This document shows positions 50,494 to 58,114 of a stretch of 64,000 bases of DNA, in pieces. Origin of the DNA: Massilia sp. PDC64. Lineage in GTDB: Bacteria > Pseudomonadota > Gammaproteobacteria > Burkholderiales > Burkholderiaceae_D. Under the pieces are notes generated by a model that had not been told where the DNA came from, did not search any database, and was given only the letters and a program-made list of their open reading frames with translations. The stretch spans positions 248,001 through 312,000 of the forward strand of contig NZ_FMZS01000012.1 in assembly GCF_900101265.1 (NCBI RefSeq), in the 5' to 3' direction. How positions within the stretch are numbered: the stretch's first letter is position 1; each line of letters begins with the position of its first letter. Position numbers and translations under genes: made by a program.

Positions 50494-52502
50494 GCGGACC
50501 TCGATGATGATGGAACGGGGATGGCCGGCGCGGCACGCACGGCATCCGCTGCCTGCATGGGCAAAGGCGCGCGGCGCGTGCGGTAGCGGCGGTCGACGGC
50601 GGCCAGCAGTCCGCCGGCCGCGATGACGAGGCAGCCGGCCCAGATCCAGCCCATGAAGGGCTTGTGCTGGATGCGCACGATCCATGTGCCGTCCTTCGTC
50701 AGTTCGCCCAGCGACACGTACAGGTCGCGCGCAAAGCCGCGGTCGATGGCGGCTTCCGTCGTCGGCATCTGCTGCACCGTGTAGAAGCGCTTTTCCGGAT
50801 GCAGGGTCGCGACGCGCAGGCCGTCCCGCGTGACGGCGAACGTGGCGCGCGCCCCGACGTAGTTCGACGCGCGGATCTTCTCAAGTCCCTCGAACGTGAA
50901 CGTGTAGTCGCCCGCGCGGGCGCTGCCACCCACGCGCAGGCTCACGTCGTCGGCCGTCTCCGTGCCCTTGACGAGCGTGACGCCGATGACGAAGATGCCG
51001 ACGCCCGCATGCGCGATCACCATGCCCCACCAGGCCGCGCCCTGGCGCGAGGCGCGCCGGGCGAGCGACGTGCCGCGCGGCGCCTGCAGCAGGTTGCGGA
51101 CGATGTGCTGCAAGGTGGCGGACAGCGTCCACGCCGCCAGCAGCACGCCCAGCGCGACGGCCGGCGAACCGTGCACGACGAACAGCCCGGCCGCGCCCAG
51201 CACCACCGTGAGCAGCGCGGCCGGACGCAGGCGCACGGCCACGTCGCGCAGCGAACCGTTCTTCCATGGGACGAACGGACCGACGGCGATCAGGAGCAGC
51301 AGGGGCACCATCAGCGGCACGAACACGGTCTCGAAATACGGCGGCCCGACGGAGATCTTGCCGCCGCCCAGCGCATCGAGGAACAGCGGATACAGGGTGC
51401 CCAGCAGCACCGTGGCCGCGGCCACGAGCAGCAGCACGTTGTTCACGAGGAGCAGCGACTCGCGCGAGAACAATGCGAAGCGGCCGCCGAGGCCGATCGT
51501 GGGCGCACGCCACGCGTACAGCGCCAGCGAGCCGCCGATGACGATGGCGAGGAACACGAGGATGAACAGGCCGCGGCGCGGATCGGACGCGAATGCGTGC
51601 ACGGACGTCAGCACGCCGGAGCGGACGAGGAAGGTGCCCAGCAGCGACAAGGAAAACGCGAGGATCGCGAGCAGCACCGTCCAGTTACGGAAGGCGCCCC
51701 GTTTTTCCGTCACGGCCAGCGAATGGATCAGCGCCGCACCGACGAGCCACGGCATGAACGACGCGTTTTCCACGGCGTCCCAGAACCACCAGCCGCCCCA
51801 GCCCAGTTCGTAATAGGCCCAGAAGCTGCCGAGGAAGATGCCGAGCGTGAGGAAGGTCCACGCAACGAGCGTCCACGGCCGCGCCCAGCGCGCCCACGCC
51901 GCATCGAGCTCGCCGCCGATCAATGCGGCGATGGCGAATGCGAAGGCGACGGAGAAGCCGACATAGCCCATGTACAGCAGCGGCGGATGCACGATCATGC
52001 CCACGTCCTGCAGCAGCGGATTCAGGTCGCGGCCGTCCGGGGGCGCGGGCAGGCTGCGGTCGAACGGATTCGACGTGAACAGCGTGAACGACAGGAAGCC
52101 GATGGCGACGAGTCCCATCACGGCCAGCACGCGCGCGGATGTCGCCGGCGGCAGCTGGCGGCTGAACGCGACGACGGCGAGCGTCCACAGTGCGAGCGTC
52201 TGCACCCACAGCAGCAGCGACCCTTCGTGCCCGCCCCACGTCGCCGTGATGCGGTAGACGAGCGGCAGCGCCGTGTTCGAGTTGCCGGCGACGTAGGCGA
52301 CGGAGAAATCGTTGACGGCGAATGCGTGCACGAGGATCGCGAACGCCAGTGTGACGAACAGCGCCTGGCCGACGGCCGCGGAGCGCGCCAGCGCCAGCCA
52401 GCGTGCGTTGCCGTTCAGCGAACCGGCGAGCGGCAGGGTGCCCTGCAGGATGGCGAGGCACAGTGCCAGCACCAGCGCGACGTTGCCGAGTTCCGGGATC
52501 AT
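50490..52502 (-). CDS. ccmF: Heme lyase subunit CcmF
   Basis: 670 residues from the ATG at 52502, overlapping ccmE by 4 bp. It has about 15 membrane segments. The tryptophan-rich heme-handling motif is WGGWWFWDAVENASFMPWL (about residue 230). Conserved WGGHEGSLLLWVQ and GTFLVRSGVLTSVHAFASDP are present. CcmF transfers heme from CcmE to the apocytochrome with CcmH and CcmI. Confidence 0.97.
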   Translation of the reverse strand: MIPELGNVALVLALCLAILQGTLPLAGSLNGNARWLALARSAAVGQALFVTLAFAILVHAFAVNDFSVAYVAGNSNTALPLVYRITATWGGHEGSLLLWVQTLALWTLAVVAFSRQLPPATSARVLAVMGLVAIGFLSFTLFTSNPFDRSLPAPPDGRDLNPLLQDVGMIVHPPLLYMGYVGFSVAFAFAIAALIGGELDAAWARWARPWTLVAWTFLTLGIFLGSFWAYYELGWGGWWFWDAVENASFMPWLVGAALIHSLAVTEKRGAFRNWTVLLAILAFSLSLLGTFLVRSGVLTSVHAFASDPRRGLFILVFLAIVIGGSLALYAWRAPTIGLGGRFALFSRESLLLVNNVLLLVAAATVLLGTLYPLFLDALGGGKISVGPPYFETVFVPLMVPLLLLIAVGPFVPWKNGSLRDVAVRLRPAALLTVVLGAAGLFVVHGSPAVALGVLLAAWTLSATLQHIVRNLLQAPRGTSLARRASRQGAAWWGMVIAHAGVGIFVIGVTLVKGTETADDVSLRVGGSARAGDYTFTFEGLEKIRASNYVGARATFAVTRDGLRVATLHPEKRFYTVQQMPTTEAAIDRGFARDLYVSLGELTKDGTWIVRIQHKPFMGWIWAGCLVIAAGGLLAAVDRRYRTRRAPLPMQAADAVRAAPAIPVPSSSRSA

Positions 52503-52957
52503 GGCTTGCCTTTCGATTCGTTGGCGGCGAGGGCGCCTTTCCTCAATGCGTCGGCCGCTTCGGGCGGCATGTAATTCTCGTCGTGCTTGGCCAGCACCTG
52601 GTCGGCGACGAACACGTGGTTCGCATCGAGGCGGCCCTGCGCGACGACACCCTTGCCTTCCTTGAACAGGTCCGGCAGGATGCCGCGGTAGTTGACCGTC
52701 ACCTTGTGCGCGAGGTCCGTGACGACGAAGCTGACGGTGACGCCGTCCGCCTGGCGCTGCAGGGTCCCGTTTTCGACGAGGCCGCCGATGCGCAGGCTTT
52801 GTCCGCGCGGCGCTTCGCCCGCCAGGACTTGCGTGGGCGTGAAGAAGAACACGAGGTTCTTGCGGAACGCGGACAGCACGAGCATCGTGGCGATGGCAAG
52901 CAGGGCCAGCGCGCCGGCCAGCAGGATCAGGCGTTTGTGGCGGGCTTTCAAGCTCAT
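52499..52957 (-). CDS. ccmE: Heme chaperone CcmE
   Basis: 152 residues: a short cytoplasmic tail, one membrane segment (residues 9-30) and a beta-barrel domain. The covalent heme-binding His125 and Tyr129 are present in VLAKHDENYMPPE, the HxxxY type. It carries heme from CcmC/CcmD to CcmF. It overlaps ccmD and ccmF by 4 bp each. Confidence 0.97.
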   Translation of the reverse strand: MSLKARHKRLILLAGALALLAIATMLVLSAFRKNLVFFFTPTQVLAGEAPRGQSLRIGGLVENGTLQRQADGVTVSFVVTDLAHKVTVNYRGILPDLFKEGKGVVAQGRLDANHVFVADQVLAKHDENYMPPEAADALRKGALAANESKGKP

Positions 52958-53106
52958 GGCCGGCCTTTCGACAGTGCGGCGCGGCGGCGTGCGCGCAGCG
53001 CCAGCACTTCCAGCGCAATGCCGGCAGCCGTCGCGCCGACGGAGCCCCAGACATAGGGCGCGTAGCCGCCCATCGAGATAAAGTCGCTCCAGGTGTGCCA
53101 GATCAT
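52954..53106 (-). CDS. ccmD: Heme exporter protein CcmD
   Basis: 50 residues, MIWHTWSDFISMGGYAPYVW, then one membrane segment and an Arg-rich tail (LRARRRAALSKG). The aromatic N-terminus, small size and location between ccmC and ccmE, with ATGA overlaps on both sides, identify it. It releases holo-CcmE from CcmC. Confidence 0.92.
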   Translation of the reverse strand: MIWHTWSDFISMGGYAPYVWGSVGATAAGIALEVLALRARRRAALSKGRP

Positions 53107-53852
53107 CGTGCCGCTCCCCGTTCGAGAATGATGCAGCGCAGCCGCGCGAGCACGGCGGCGATGGCGTAAGCCCACAGCGCGAGCGTCATCACGAGCATCC
53201 CCGCCAGCATCGTCGTGGCCATGGAAGGTGCCGCGCGCAGGCTGACGGAGGCGCCCTGGTGCAGCGTGTTCCACCACTGGACGGAAAAATAGATGACGGG
53301 GACGTTGACCACGCCGACGAGGGCGATCACGGCGCCGGCCTTGTCGCCGCGCACCGGATCGTCGATGGCGGACTGCAGCGCCATGAAGCCGACATACAGG
53401 AACAGCAGCAGGAGTTCCGACGTCAGGCGCGCATCCCACACCCACCACGCGCCCCACGTGGGCCGGCCCCACAGGGCGCCCGTCCACAGCGCGAGGAACG
53501 TGAACAGCGCGCCGGTGGGCGCCAGCGCGCGCGCCATCATCGCGGACAGGCGTGTGTTCAACACGAGACCGAGCCCGGCCCAGAAGGCCATCGCGACATA
53601 GATCAGCATGGACAGCCAGGCCGCCGGCACGTGCACGAAGATGATGCGGTAGGCGTCGCCCTGCTGGTGGTCGGTGGGGGCGACGAGGAAGCCGATGGCA
53701 AGGCCGATGGCGGCCAGGACCAGCGCCGCGCCGGCGAACCAGGGAATGAGGCGGCCCGCGACGGGATAGAAGACCTGCGGCGACGCGTAGCCGAACCAGT
53801 GGATGCGGCCGGGCGCCAGGCGCGCAGCCGCGTGGGAAGTCGGTGGAGTCAT
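53103..53852 (-). CDS. ccmC: Heme handling protein CcmC
   Basis: 249 residues from the ATG at 53852 (MTPPTSHAAARLAPG). An in-frame TTG at 53876 would place the start inside the T-run of the upstream hairpin, so the ATG is preferred, though it has no clear ribosome site. Six membrane segments and the tryptophan-rich motif WGAWWVWDARLTSELLLLF are present. It loads heme onto CcmE. It is separated from ccmB by a 154-bp gap containing a terminator-like hairpin, unlike the tightly overlapping rest of the operon. Confidence 0.95.
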   Translation of the reverse strand: MTPPTSHAAARLAPGRIHWFGYASPQVFYPVAGRLIPWFAGAALVLAAIGLAIGFLVAPTDHQQGDAYRIIFVHVPAAWLSMLIYVAMAFWAGLGLVLNTRLSAMMARALAPTGALFTFLALWTGALWGRPTWGAWWVWDARLTSELLLLFLYVGFMALQSAIDDPVRGDKAGAVIALVGVVNVPVIYFSVQWWNTLHQGASVSLRAAPSMATTMLAGMLVMTLALWAYAIAAVLARLRCIILERGAAR

Positions 53853-53874
53853 GTTCGATACGTCGTTGGCGTTC

Positions 53875-53943
53875 AAAAAAAAGCCCGCGTGTTGTTGGAC
53901 GCGGGCCCAGGAGACCGTCCCAACGGGAGAATGGCAGGGACGG
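53875..53943 (-). ncRNA. Two-hairpin element ending in an intrinsic terminator (possible small RNA or attenuator)
   Basis: Read on the minus strand, a 7-bp stem CCGTCCC/GGGACGG (53943-53937 and 53921-53915) encloses a 15-nt pyrimidine-rich loop containing ATTCTCCCG. A linker, TCTCCTGG, follows. Then comes an 8-bp stem GCCCGCGT/ACGCGGGC (53906-53899 and 53890-53883) and eight T residues. The last part is a textbook terminator 23 bp before the ccmC ATG. A -10-like TATAGT lies at 53953-53948, with only weak -35 matches. It could be the end of a ccmAB transcript, an attenuator, or a ~70-nt RNA with C-rich, anti-ribosome-site loops. Confidence 0.5.
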
Positions 53944-54006
53944 GTTCACTATATCGGCCGGTGCAAAAAAAGTAATCGAATAAGTTCGCATTAGGTTATG
54001 AGCGCG

Positions 54007-54675
54007 TCATTCCACCGCGATGCGCAACGCGCGTGCCGTGGCCCATGGCGCCAATGCGACGGCGCCCGCGAGCAGGGCGCCCAGCAGCGACAGGTGCGCC
54101 GCGCCGTCCATGCCGCCCATCTCCGCGCCCACGGCACCCGCGCCGAAGATCAGCACCGGCACGTACAGGGGCAGCACGAGCAGCGCGACGAGCACGCCGC
54201 CGCCGCGCAGGCCCAGCGTGAGGGCACCGCCGATGGCGCCGAACAGGCTCAGGACCGGCGTGCCGATCAACAGGCTCAGTGCGAGCACGCCGATTGCCGG
54301 CGGCGCCAGATCGAACTGCAGCGCCAGCAGCGGCGCCAGCAGCACGAGCGGCAGGCCCGCGACGAGCCAGTGCGCGAGGATCTTTGCCGCCACTAGCACG
54401 ACCAGCGGTTCGGGCGACAGCAGCATCTGTTCGAGCGTGCCGTCCGCATGGTCCGGCGCGAACAGGCGCGCCAGCGACAGCATCGATGCCAGCAGCGCCG
54501 CCACCCACAGGATGCCGGGCGCCATCGTGCGCAGCAGCGCCGGTTCCGGGCCCACGCCGAGCGGGAACAGCGAGATCACGATGACGAAGAAGAACAGGGT
54601 CGTGAACACGTCCGCGCGGCGACGCAGGGCGAGCTCCAGGTCGCGCCGGACGATGCAGAGGAAGGTGGCCAGCAT
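54007..54675 (-). CDS. ccmB: Heme exporter membrane protein CcmB
   Basis: 222 residues with six membrane segments. Family motifs are RRDLELALRRRADVFTTLFF near the N-terminus, PGILWVAALLASMLSLARLF and DGTLEQMLLSPEPLVVLVAA. With CcmA it forms the ABC complex that releases holo-CcmE. The ccmA stop and ccmB start share a base (TGATG). Confidence 0.96.
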   Translation of the reverse strand: MLATFLCIVRRDLELALRRRADVFTTLFFFVIVISLFPLGVGPEPALLRTMAPGILWVAALLASMLSLARLFAPDHADGTLEQMLLSPEPLVVLVAAKILAHWLVAGLPLVLLAPLLALQFDLAPPAIGVLALSLLIGTPVLSLFGAIGGALTLGLRGGGVLVALLVLPLYVPVLIFGAGAVGAEMGGMDGAAHLSLLGALLAGAVALAPWATARALRIAVE

Positions 54676-55304
54676 CAGCGCTGCCCGCCCAGGTCGAGCC
54701 GGTGCAGGCGGCCCGCGGAGAGTGCCAGGTCCTGGTGGGTCGTGTAGACGATGCTGCCGCCTTCCTCGAGATGCCGCTCCAGCAGCTCGTGCAGCGCGGC
54801 GATGGAACCGGTGTCCAGGGCGGAAAACGGTTCGTCGAGGATCAGGAGTGCCGGCCGCGGTGCGAGCGCCAGCCGTGCGAGAGCGACGCGCTTGCGCTGG
54901 CCCTGCGACAGGATCGCGCACGGCAGGTGTAGCACGTGCTCCAGCCCGAACAGCGCGAGCGCGCGGCGTGCGTCGTCGATGCCGCCGGACTGGCCCGCGA
55001 TGCGGCGTGCGACGTCGATGTTGCGCCACGCGGGCAGGTCGTCCTTCAGGCCGGGCGCGTGGCCGCAGTAGAACAGGTCGCGGTGGTAGTCGTCGCGCGA
55101 CGTCGCGATGTCGCGGCCGCGCCAGTGCACGGCGCCGGCGGCCGGCGCGCTCAGGCCGCACAGGATGCGCAGCAGGCTGCTCTTGCCGCTGCCGTTCGCG
55201 CCGGCGACCCACAACGCGTCACCCGGCCCGACGGCGAGGTTGATGTTCGAGAACAGCGTGCGGCCGCCGCGCACGCAGGCGATGTGATGGGCTTGCAGGG
55301 TCAT
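54675..55304 (-). CDS. ccmA: Heme exporter ATP-binding protein CcmA
   Basis: 209 residues from the ATG at 55304. ABC ATPase with Walker A in VAGANGSGKSSLLRIL, signature LSQGQRKRVALARLAL and Walker B PALLILDEPFSALD. It begins the ccm operon; the 135-bp gap to the divergent sulfhydrylase gene should contain its promoter. Confidence 0.96.
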   Translation of the reverse strand: MTLQAHHIACVRGGRTLFSNINLAVGPGDALWVAGANGSGKSSLLRILCGLSAPAAGAVHWRGRDIATSRDDYHRDLFYCGHAPGLKDDLPAWRNIDVARRIAGQSGGIDDARRALALFGLEHVLHLPCAILSQGQRKRVALARLALAPRPALLILDEPFSALDTGSIAALHELLERHLEEGGSIVYTTHQDLALSAGRLHRLDLGGQR

Positions 55305-55439
55305 GGTCGAGCGGACTATAGCGGGGTGTGGAGAAAATGACATCGAAGGAATTCGCATGTCGTTATGCGCAGTCCTTCGTTCACCGCGCGTGCCACCCGA
55401 CCGTATAGTCCAGAGCACCAAAACGATCACGGAGAAGCC

Positions 55440-56711
55440 ATGAAACGAGAGACCATCGCCGTCCACGGCGGCTATTCGCCCGACCCGACCACGCGCGCCG
55501 TCGCGGTGCCGATCTACCAGACGGTGTCGTACGCGTTCGACAGCACGCAGCACGGGGCGGACCTGTTCGACCTGAAGGTGCCGGGGAATATCTACACGCG
55601 CATCATGAACCCGACGCAGGACGTGCTGGAGCAGCGCGTGGCGGCGCTGGAAGGCGGCATCGGCGCGCTGGCGCTGGCGTCCGGGCAGACGGCGATCACG
55701 TATGCGATCCTGACCATCGCGGAAGCGGGCGACAACATCGTCTCCGCGTCGACCTTGTATGGCGGCACCTACAACCTGTTCGCGCATACGCTACCGCAGT
55801 TCGGCATTCAGACGCGCTTTGCCGATTATCGCGAACCGGAATCGTTCGCGCACCTGATCGACGAACGCACGAAGGCCGTGTACGTCGAATCCATCGGCAA
55901 CCCGCTCGGGAACATCACGGACATCGAAAAGATCGCGGAGGTCGCGCACCGCCACGGCGTGCCGCTCATCGTCGACAACACGGTCGCGACACCGTACCTG
56001 TTGCGTCCCATCGAACACGGCGCGGACATCGTCGTGCATTCGCTGACCAAGTACCTGGGCGGCCATGGCAACTCGATCGGCGGCATCATCGTCGATTCCG
56101 GCAAGTTCCCGTGGGCGGAGCACAAGGAACGCTTCCGCCGCCTGAACGAGCCGGACGTGTCGTACCACGGCGTCGTGTACACGGAGGCGCTCGGCCCGGC
56201 CGCCTTCATCGGCCGCGCGCGCGTGGTCCCGCTGCGTAACACGGGCGGCGCGATCTCGCCGTTCAATGCCTTCCTGATCCTGCAAGGCATCGAGACGCTC
56301 GCACTGCGCCTGGACCGCATCACGGAGAACACGCTGAAGGTGGCCGAGTACCTGGACCGCCATCCCAAGGTCCGCTGGGTCAACTATGCCGGATTGCCCG
56401 ACCATCCGAACCACGACCTCGCCGTGAAATACCTGGAGGGCCGGCCGTCCGGCGTGCTGACGTTCGGCGTGTCCGGCGGGCGCGAGGGCGGGGCGCGCTT
56501 CCAGGATGCGCTCAAGCTGTTCACGCGCCTCGTCAACATCGGCGATGCGAAGTCGCTCGCATGCCACCCGGCGTCGACGACGCATCGCCAGCTGGGCCCG
56601 GACGAACTGGCGAAGGCGGGCGTGACGGAAGACACGGTGCGCCTGTCGATCGGGATCGAGCATATCGACGACCTGCTCGAGGACCTGGCACAGGCCCTCG
56701 ACGCCGTCTGA
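55440..56711 (+). CDS. metY: O-acetylhomoserine sulfhydrylase
   Basis: 423 residues from the ATG at 55440 (MKRETIAVHGGYSPDPTTRA), with GGAGAAG upstream. A PLP-dependent Cys/Met metabolism enzyme; the PLP lysine is K204 in VHSLTKYLGGHG. The long insertion around GKFPWAEHKERFRRLNEPD and YHGVVYTEALG distinguishes O-acetylhomoserine (thiol)-lyases from cystathionine synthases. It makes homocysteine from O-acetylhomoserine and sulfide in the cytoplasm. It ends adjacent to the convergent outer-membrane factor gene with no gap. Confidence 0.93.
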   Translation: MKRETIAVHGGYSPDPTTRAVAVPIYQTVSYAFDSTQHGADLFDLKVPGNIYTRIMNPTQDVLEQRVAALEGGIGALALASGQTAITYAILTIAEAGDNIVSASTLYGGTYNLFAHTLPQFGIQTRFADYREPESFAHLIDERTKAVYVESIGNPLGNITDIEKIAEVAHRHGVPLIVDNTVATPYLLRPIEHGADIVVHSLTKYLGGHGNSIGGIIVDSGKFPWAEHKERFRRLNEPDVSYHGVVYTEALGPAAFIGRARVVPLRNTGGAISPFNAFLILQGIETLALRLDRITENTLKVAEYLDRHPKVRWVNYAGLPDHPNHDLAVKYLEGRPSGVLTFGVSGGREGGARFQDALKLFTRLVNIGDAKSLACHPASTTHRQLGPDELAKAGVTEDTVRLSIGIEHIDDLLEDLAQALDAV

Positions 56712-58103
56712 TTATCCGTTCCACCCTCCACCCAACGCCTTGACCAGGCTGACGCTTGCCGCCAGCCTGCGTCCCTGCGCGGCCAGCGCGCTGCGTTCGG
56801 CCGCCAGTGCCGTCGCCTGCACGGTCACCACGCTCAGGTAGTCGGTCGTGCCGGCCTGGTAGCGGGCCAGCATCTGCCGCTCCGATTCGCGCGACGCCTG
56901 CACGGCCGCGTCCAGCAGTTCCGATTCCTGTTCGAGCCCCGCCAGCAGGGCCAGCGCATCTTCCACTTCCTGCATGCTGTCCAGCACCGTCTGGCGATAA
57001 CTGGCCACGGTCGCGTCGTAGGCGGCGATGGCATTGTCCGCCTGCGCGCGCCGGGCGCCGCCGTCGAACAGGGTGACCGCCAGCGCGGGGCCGAGCGCCC
57101 ATACACGGTGCGGCACCGTCAGCCATTGCGCCCCTTCCGTGCTCTGGAAGCCGCCCGTGGCCGACAAGGTCAGGTCGGGGAAATACGCGGCTTGCGCAGC
57201 CCCGACGCTCGCGTTGGCACTGGCAACGCGGCGCTCGGCGGCGGCCACGTCCGGACGGCGCTCCAGCAGCCTGGATGGCACGCCGGGCGGCACCACGGGG
57301 ACTTTCGCCGCGACGTACACCGCCGGCGCCAGCGCGAAGGAAGCAGGCTCGCGGCCCAGCAGCACGGCGAGCGCATGTTCCAGCTGATTGCGCTGCACGC
57401 GGTTGTCGACGGCCTGCGCCTGCGTGGATTTCAGCTGCGCCTGCGCCTGGGCCACGTCGGCCGGCGTCGCGACGCCGAAGCGCAACCGCTGCTGCGTCAG
57501 TTGCAGGCTGCGTTCGTACGCCTGTGCGGTACCGTCCAGCAGGCGCTGTTGTGCATCGAGGATCCGGACCTGGAAGTAGACCTGCGCCACCGCCGCCTGC
57601 ACGGCCAGTTTCGCCGCTGCCAGGTCGGCCGCACCGGCCTGCGCGGCAAAGTCGCCGGCCGCGGCCTGGTTGCGCACGCGACCCCAGACATCCGCTTCCC
57701 AGCCCGCTTCGAGGCCGATGCGGCGGTTCGTCGCGACATTGCCCGCGCCGCCGCTGCCGTTGCCCGTGCCGCGTTTCACGCCTCCGGTCAGGTCGAGGAA
57801 CGGGAACAGGTTCGCGCGCGACGATGCGGCGAGGGCGAGCGCCTGCCGGTAGCGCGCCTCGCTGATGCGGATCGTGTCGTTGGCGCGGCCCGCTTCCTCG
57901 ACGAGTCCGGACAGGTACGTGTCGTCGTACGCGAGCCACCAGCGGCCCTGCGCGTCGAGCGCCGCGGGCTCGGCATATTTCCAGGCCGGCAGCGTGGCCG
58001 CCTCCTTGAATGCGGTGACGGGGACGTCGGGACGATGATAGGTGGGCCCGGTGGCGCAGCCGGAGACGAGCAGGGCGAGCAGGGTAAGGCGAATAGCGTT
58101 CAT
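56712..58103 (-). CDS. NodT-family outer-membrane efflux lipoprotein
   Basis: 463 residues. A lipoprotein signal with the lipobox LLVSGC (C16) precedes CATGPTYHRPDVPV. Two OEP repeats form the TolC-like trunk (for example AQRLLDGTAQAYERSLQLTQ and SMQEVEDALALLAGLEQESE). It is the outer-membrane channel for the two RND pumps encoded just upstream in the same operon, 11 bp away. Confidence 0.93.
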   Translation of the reverse strand: MNAIRLTLLALLVSGCATGPTYHRPDVPVTAFKEAATLPAWKYAEPAALDAQGRWWLAYDDTYLSGLVEEAGRANDTIRISEARYRQALALAASSRANLFPFLDLTGGVKRGTGNGSGGAGNVATNRRIGLEAGWEADVWGRVRNQAAAGDFAAQAGAADLAAAKLAVQAAVAQVYFQVRILDAQQRLLDGTAQAYERSLQLTQQRLRFGVATPADVAQAQAQLKSTQAQAVDNRVQRNQLEHALAVLLGREPASFALAPAVYVAAKVPVVPPGVPSRLLERRPDVAAAERRVASANASVGAAQAAYFPDLTLSATGGFQSTEGAQWLTVPHRVWALGPALAVTLFDGGARRAQADNAIAAYDATVASYRQTVLDSMQEVEDALALLAGLEQESELLDAAVQASRESERQMLARYQAGTTDYLSVVTVQATALAAERSALAAQGRRLAASVSLVKALGGGWNG

Positions 58104-58114
58104 TGGGTGCAGAT

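Noticed and set aside
50664..52574. Plus-strand open frame opposite ccmF
   Set aside because: Highly charged Arg/Glu/Gln composition mirrors the hydrophobic codons of ccmF; a shadow.
54007..55212. Fused long frame spanning ccmB and part of ccmA
   Set aside because: The ccmB start at 54675 overlaps the ccmA stop; the upstream part is a shadow of ccmA in another frame.
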